Shown: piece after piece, positions 5,036 through 7,752 of the stretch
Layout of the letters: each line of letters opens with the position of its first letter
Position numbering within the stretch: position 1 is the first letter of the stretch
Source: Gemmobacter sp.
Lineage (GTDB): Bacteria; Pseudomonadota; Alphaproteobacteria; Rhodobacterales; Rhodobacteraceae
Reading direction: 5' to 3'
DNA length: 7,752 nucleotides
NCBI GenBank assembly: GCA_003509785.1
Contig: DOMY01000266.1
Location: 1,495-9,246 of the forward strand
Translations under genes and position numbers: made by a program
The notes under the pieces: generated by a model
What the model was told of the DNA's origin: nothing
The model's database searches: none
What the model saw: the letters and a program-made list of their open reading frames with translations, nothing else

Positions 5036-5059
5036 GCCCCAATCACGGTGCCCCAATCA
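5036..5059. repeat. 10-bp direct repeat at the end of the DUF6455-like gene
   Basis: GCCCCAATCA occurs at 5036-5045 and 5050-5059, with a period of 14 bases; the second copy covers the stop codon. With the neighbouring GGGGC runs it can fold into small GC-rich stems, but there is no T tract. It is probably a minor local duplication or a weak transcript end. Confidence 0.4.
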
Positions 5060-5308
5060 GGGGGCGAGGGATTCGATCTCTGCCTTGTTGGGGCAGAAAT
5101 CGGGAACCGTCTCGGCGCTTTGATGCAGGGCAAGCCAGCTGGCGCACTGGCCATTGGTGCCGCAGCCCTGACAGCGTTCCACCAGCCGGGCCAGTTCGCT
5201 GCGCTTCAGCCAGCCCTCTGTCACCGCACGCGGCAGGCTGACGCCGATCACCCGCGCCATGCCATGCGTCACCCACCAGGCCCGGGGGGCCTCGACGTAA
5301 CCGATCAT
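5057..5308 (-). CDS. DUF6455-like small cysteine-containing protein
   Basis: The protein has 83 residues, starting MIGYVEAPRAWWVTHGMARV. It continues with a helical GVSLPRAVTEGWLKRSELARLVERC segment and a cysteine cluster, C46-x2-C49-x5-C55, followed by C72 in DFCPNKAEIESL. The layout matches the DUF6455 family that I recall from Rhodobacterales. Four spaced cysteines could bind a metal or form disulphides, but nothing here proves it. ATG at 5308 has AGGGAG eight bases upstream. The longer frame from 5344 has no ribosome binding site and would start close to the putative transcription start. An FNR-type box 60 bases upstream suggests oxygen-dependent expression, which fits a redox-active protein. 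Its stop is 126 bases before the YigZ-type start, so co-transcription is possible but unproven. Confidence 0.83.
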   Translation of the reverse strand: MIGYVEAPRAWWVTHGMARVIGVSLPRAVTEGWLKRSELARLVERCQGCGTNGQCASWLALHQSAETVPDFCPNKAEIESLAP

Positions 5309-5367
5309 CGCGCAACTCCCTGTTCTGCCGATTGTCGCCAGCATGGGCCGGAAGCCGCCGCCCGGCC

Positions 5368-5381
5368 TTGACCCAGATCAA
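5368..5381 (-). promoter_or_regulatory. FNR/FnrL box (TTGATCTGGGTCAA)
   Basis: On the minus strand the 14-mer is TTGAT-CTGG-GTCAA, nine of ten matches to the FNR consensus TTGAT-N4-ATCAA. The surrounding inverted repeat is 7 bp per arm (GCCTTGA/TCAAGGC). Its centre is 66 bases upstream of the DUF6455-like ATG. If it activates from -41.5, transcription would start near 5333 and give a 25-base leader, a standard class II layout. No good -10 is visible, as expected for an activated promoter. Confidence 0.65.
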
Positions 5382-5412
5382 GGCGCCGCGCGCAGATCCT
5401 TTGCGCTTTGGG

Positions 5413-6156
5413 TCAATATCCTGCCTGCTGCGCCTTCAGCCGCGCCACCACGGCGGCAATCTGGGCCTGACGCTGGGTATTGGCCGGATGGCTGCCCATG
5501 AATTCATCCCCCGGATCGGGCAGCCGCGAGAAGAACCCGGCCCCCAGAACCGGATCATAGCCCGCATAGAATGCGATTTCCGCCCCCAGCGCATCGGCCT
5601 CCAGTTCAAACCCCTTGGAATAGCGCCGCGCGCCGACCGAGGCTCCGATCCGCTGCCATTCCTCCATTCCGGCGGCATCCGCGCCGGTGATCTGCCCCAG
5701 CACCGATCCCAGCACCGCGCCGGTCATCGCCGTCTGCTGCTGGCGCGGAATATGGCCCAGAATGTGGTGCGAGGCCTCATGCCCCAGAACGAAGGCCAGC
5801 TCGTCTGCGTTGCGCGCATCCGCGATCAGGGCGATGGTAAAGCCCACCACCGGGCGCCCGGCCTCGTCCAGCGTCTGAAAGGCGTTGGGCGGCATGTTCA
5901 TCTGCCGGTCGATGACGATCTGCAGATCGCAATTGGCCCGGCCCCGCGTGCGGTCACGGCAGATCGCCTCGGCCACCGGCTCCACCCGCTCGACCACGGA
6001 TATGAAATTCTCTGCGGCCGCCTGCGGGCTCAGCTGTGGCGGCGCCATCGGGCGGGCCTGCAACGCGGCAGGTGGCACAGGTGCGACAACCGGCTGAACA
6101 CAGCCCGCCAGCGCCAGACAGGCGGCCAATACCGCACCGAAACGAAGCCCCGACAT
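5413..6156 (-). CDS. M48-family zinc metalloprotease, outer-membrane lipoprotein
   Basis: The protein has 247 residues. The signal peptide ends in the lipobox LAGC (C19), so the mature protein is a lipoprotein, and a proline/alanine linker follows (about 21-45). The M48 catalytic helix is LGHEASHHILGH with H126-E127-x2-H130. The downstream third-ligand region is GFELEADALGAEIAFYAGYDP (E184/E186, D188), and the conserved GSHPANTQR is at about 221-229. These are the usual landmarks of BepA/LoiP-like periplasmic M48 proteases involved in outer-membrane protein quality control. C66 and C76 could form a disulphide. No TPR domain is present, unlike BepA. ATG at 6156 follows AGGAGT. It is the first of three same-strand genes, with 104 bases to the next. 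Substrates are unknown. Confidence 0.92.
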   Translation of the reverse strand: MSGLRFGAVLAACLALAGCVQPVVAPVPPAALQARPMAPPQLSPQAAAENFISVVERVEPVAEAICRDRTRGRANCDLQIVIDRQMNMPPNAFQTLDEAGRPVVGFTIALIADARNADELAFVLGHEASHHILGHIPRQQQTAMTGAVLGSVLGQITGADAAGMEEWQRIGASVGARRYSKGFELEADALGAEIAFYAGYDPVLGAGFFSRLPDPGDEFMGSHPANTQRQAQIAAVVARLKAQQAGY

Positions 6157-6173
6157 GCCCGCGCACTCCTGCT

Positions 6174-6198
6174 CTGTTATTTTTTCTCAATGTAACAG
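6174..6198. promoter_or_regulatory. Inverted repeat CTGTTA-N13-TAACAG upstream of the M48 gene
   Basis: CTGTTA (6174-6179) and TAACAG (6193-6198) are exact inverted arms around the AT-rich 13-base spacer TTTTTTCTCAATG. The element lies 18 bases before the M48 protease ATG, within the expected promoter or leader. It could be an operator for a dimeric regulator. The AT-rich spacer may instead be part of the -10 region. Confidence 0.35.
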
Positions 6199-6349
6199 AT
6201 GGGATGGCGGCAGAAAGACCCCGCGCGCCCGGTCACGGTGAATTCAAGGTCGCGCGGTTGCGGCGGGCAAGCTATTGCCTGCGACAGCCGCCGCCCATGG
6301 GCCGCGCTTGCCCATTGCGCCGCACAGGCGCAGAGCCTAACCTGTGGCC
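6199..6349. other. Divergent spacer between the M48 gene and the small acidic-protein gene
   Basis: This is GC-rich and non-coding as far as I can see. It includes a small perfect stem, GGCAA (6266-6270) and TTGCC (6275-6279), inside a larger GGCGG/CCGCC context. No clear -35/-10 pair was found for the plus-strand gene. Confidence 0.4.
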
Positions 6350-6589
6350 ATGTTTACCATTGAACACGAATTCGACGCGACCGTGATCACCCTCATCGAC
6401 GAGGGGCATGACGGCTTGCAGGAAGATATCACCATCAATGCCTTCGATGATTGCGTGACGCTGGAACAGCTGCACCCCGTCACCGAAGAGCCGATGATCA
6501 TCACCCTGTCGATGACCCAGCTGCGCGATCTGGCCGCCGCGCTGGATCTGCCGGAAGGCACTTACCGGCGCGAAAAGGCCAAGGGCTGA
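6350..6589 (+). CDS. Small conserved acidic protein of unknown function
   Basis: The protein has 79 residues, MFTIEHEFDATVITLIDEGH and so on. It is strongly acidic in the first half (EDITINAFDDCVTLEQL) and ends in an amphipathic helix with a basic tail (LSMTQLRDLAAALDLPEGTY, then RREKAKG). There is no signal peptide or membrane segment, so it is expected to be cytosolic. It has one cysteine, in DDCV. I recall similar uncharacterised short proteins in Rhodobacterales but no assigned function. ATG at 6350 gives the natural start. GTG at 6344 is in frame two codons earlier. Neither has an obvious ribosome binding site; GAG at about 6333 is far. It may be translated from a leader with little SD. 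It lies about 300 bases upstream of the ArgD-type gene and is probably a separate unit. Confidence 0.75.
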   Translation: MFTIEHEFDATVITLIDEGHDGLQEDITINAFDDCVTLEQLHPVTEEPMIITLSMTQLRDLAAALDLPEGTYRREKAKG

Positions 6590-6856
6590 CAGCCCGCCCC
6601 CTCACCCGTCAGAGGGGCCACAGCTGCTGGCCTGTTGCCATTGCGCCGAGTTTTTCATTTCCCGAAATTTTTATTTACAGATCGCCGGTATCGCGCTATG
6701 CGCCCGGCATGATCGCCGCAAACCGCCCCTTCCAGCTGCCCCGACGCCGACGCGCCTGACCCGCGCGCGGGCGCCTGCACTGCTGCGGCCCTGCGATCCT
6801 GACCCGGCTTTCCCCGGTCACCCCCCTTCCTCCCGTTGACATGGCCCGCTGCCTTT
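6590..6856. other. Intergenic region upstream of the argD-type gene
   Basis: No credible gene is present. There is a GGCCA/TGGCC stem at about 6617-6633 after the small gene, an AT-rich patch at 6650-6678 and a GC-rich stretch to 6830. A perfect TTGACA at 6836-6841 has no good -10 at 16-18 bases. The frames on both strands here look random. Confidence 0.5.
6657..6676 (+). terminator. Possible weak terminator
   Basis: ATTT (6657-6660), CCCG loop and AAAT (6665-6668) are followed by TTTTATTT. The stem is only 4 bp and AT-rich, but it lies in a T-rich patch about 70 bases after the small acidic-protein gene. It is weak as an intrinsic terminator. Confidence 0.3.
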
Positions 6857-6870
6857 GGCACCCCTATGGC
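6856..6870 (+). promoter_or_regulatory. Sigma-54-like -24/-12 element before argD
   Basis: TGGCAC (6856-6861), N5, TGGC (6867-6870) matches the RpoN consensus TGGCAC-N5-TTGC in all but one base, with the essential GG and GC exactly 12 bases apart. A transcript would begin near 6881, only about 12 bases before the ATG and just ahead of AGGA, so the leader would be very short. It could be a chance match. Confidence 0.35.
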
Positions 6871-6892
6871 CTCATTCCGCTAGGATATTCCC

Positions 6893-7752
6893 ATGATCAC
6901 CTCCGTTCTGCCGACCTACAACCGCGCGCCTCTGGCCTTCACCCATGGCGCAGGCAGCTGGCTTTTTGCCGAGGATGGCAGCCGATACCTGGATCTGGGC
7001 TCGGGCATCGCGGTGAATGCGCTGGGCCATGCCCACCCGGCCCTGGTCGCCACCCTGCAGGATCAGGGCGCGAAACTCTGGCATGTGTCGAACCTTTACC
7101 GGGTGCCCGAACAGGAAAAGCTGGCCGATCTGCTGGTGGAACACAGCTTCGCCGATACCGTCTTCTTCACCAATTCCGGCACCGAGGCGGCGGAGCTGGC
7201 CATCAAGATGGCCCGCAAATACTGGTATGAAAAAGTCCAGAAGGACCGGGTAGAGATCATCGCCTTCGAAGGCGCCTTCCACGGCCGCTCCACCGGCGCG
7301 ATCGCGGCAGCCGGATCGGAAAAGATGGTCAAGGGCTTCGGCCCGCTGATGCCGGGCTTCGTGCATCTGCCCTTCGGCGATCATGATGCCCTGCGCGCGG
7401 CCATCACCGATCACACCGCGGCCATCATGGTCGAACCGATCCAGGGCGAGGGCGGCATCCGCACATTGTCGGATGCCTGCCTCAAGGGCCTGCGCGATCT
7501 CTGCGATGCAACCGGCGTGCTGCTGATCCTGGACGAGGTGCAATGCGGCATGGGCCGCACCGGCAAGTGGTTTGCGCACCAGTGGGCCGGCATCCAGCCC
7601 GACGTGATGCCACTGGCCAAGGGCCTGGGCTCGGGCGTGCCGATCGGCGCCGTGGTGGCCGGTCCGAAAGCCGCCCACATCTTCCAGCCGGGCAACCACG
7701 GCACCACCTTCGGCGGCAACCCGCTGGCGATGCGCGCCGGGGTGGAAACCAT
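6893..7752 (+). CDS. argD: Acetylornithine/succinyldiaminopimelate-type aminotransferase, partial (3' end outside window)
   Basis: The frame is open from ATG at 6893 to the right edge, 286 complete codons of an expected 390-400. It is a class III PLP-dependent aminotransferase. Visible landmarks include YLDLGSGIAVNALGHAHP near the start, FFTNSGTEAAELAIKMARKY (phosphate-binding loop), AFHGRS, MVEPIQGEGG, and LLILDEVQCGMGRTGKWFAHQ with the pyridine-nitrogen aspartate near D214. LAKGLGSGVPIGAVVAGP has the Schiff-base lysine K243, and HGTTFGGNPLA follows. This set and spacing is typical of ArgD, which converts N-acetylglutamate semialdehyde to N-acetylornithine with glutamate as amino donor, a cytosolic step of arginine synthesis; many ArgD enzymes also serve lysine synthesis. 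AGGAT lies eight bases before the ATG. In Rhodobacterales argD is commonly followed by argF, which would lie beyond the window. Confidence 0.93.
   Translation, partial: MITSVLPTYNRAPLAFTHGAGSWLFAEDGSRYLDLGSGIAVNALGHAHPALVATLQDQGAKLWHVSNLYRVPEQEKLADLLVEHSFADTVFFTNSGTEAAELAIKMARKYWYEKVQKDRVEIIAFEGAFHGRSTGAIAAAGSEKMVKGFGPLMPGFVHLPFGDHDALRAAITDHTAAIMVEPIQGEGGIRTLSDACLKGLRDLCDATGVLLILDEVQCGMGRTGKWFAHQWAGIQPDVMPLAKGLGSGVPIGAVVAGPKAAHIFQPGNHGTTFGGNPLAMRAGVET

Noticed and set aside
4520..6195. Plus-strand open frames of more than 280 codons (4520-5371 and 5332-6195)
   Set aside because: Both are antisense to the YigZ-type, DUF6455-like and M48 genes and have low-complexity Pro/Arg/His composition.
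6836..6870. TTGACA with TATGGC as a sigma-70 promoter for argD
   Set aside because: The spacer would be 23 bases, too long, and no better -10 lies at 16-18 bases.
6872..7699. Minus-strand open frame of 275 codons
   Set aside because: It is antisense to the argD-type gene, which has all family motifs.

Overview
The window has high GC and alphaproteobacterial codon use. It most resembles a Rhodobacterales chromosome of the Paracoccus/Rhodobacter type. This placement rests on several lineage-typical genes: a DUF6455-like small protein, a PRC-barrel protein, an M48 lipoprotein, a short conserved acidic protein and an ArgD-type aminotransferase. It is inferred from recognition and was not searched.

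Left part (1-2932): four minus-strand genes, read from right to left. They encode a secreted protein resembling the PliG/YcgK lysozyme-inhibitor family (1483-1887), a small lipoprotein (1186-1461), a CPBP/CAAX-type intramembrane protease (397-1131) and a membrane protein cut by the window edge (1-387). A perfect 9-bp hairpin after the lipoprotein gene probably splits these into two transcription units. An AraC-family regulator (2027-2932) is divergent from them.

Middle (2933-3537): about 600 bp without an intact gene and clearly different in texture. It holds a decayed IS3-type OrfA start on the minus strand, an 18-bp tandem repeat (three full copies and one partial), a second transposase-like start on the plus strand, and an AT-rich promoter-like site overlapping a palindrome. 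It looks like an insertion-sequence graveyard.

Right part (3538-7752): a PRC-barrel protein gene with a very good EcfG-type (general stress) promoter; a divergent four-helix membrane protein with clustered histidines; a minus-strand series of an IMPACT/YigZ-type protein, a DUF6455-like protein with a near-perfect FNR/FnrL box, and an M48 metalloprotease lipoprotein; then plus-strand genes for a small conserved protein and an acetylornithine-type aminotransferase cut by the right edge. The aminotransferase gene is preceded by a sigma-54-like -24/-12 element.

No rRNA, tRNA, CRISPR array or complete mobile element was seen. I did not find a clear new multi-gene system. The best leads are the regulatory sites, the mobile-element debris and the envelope gene cluster on the left.
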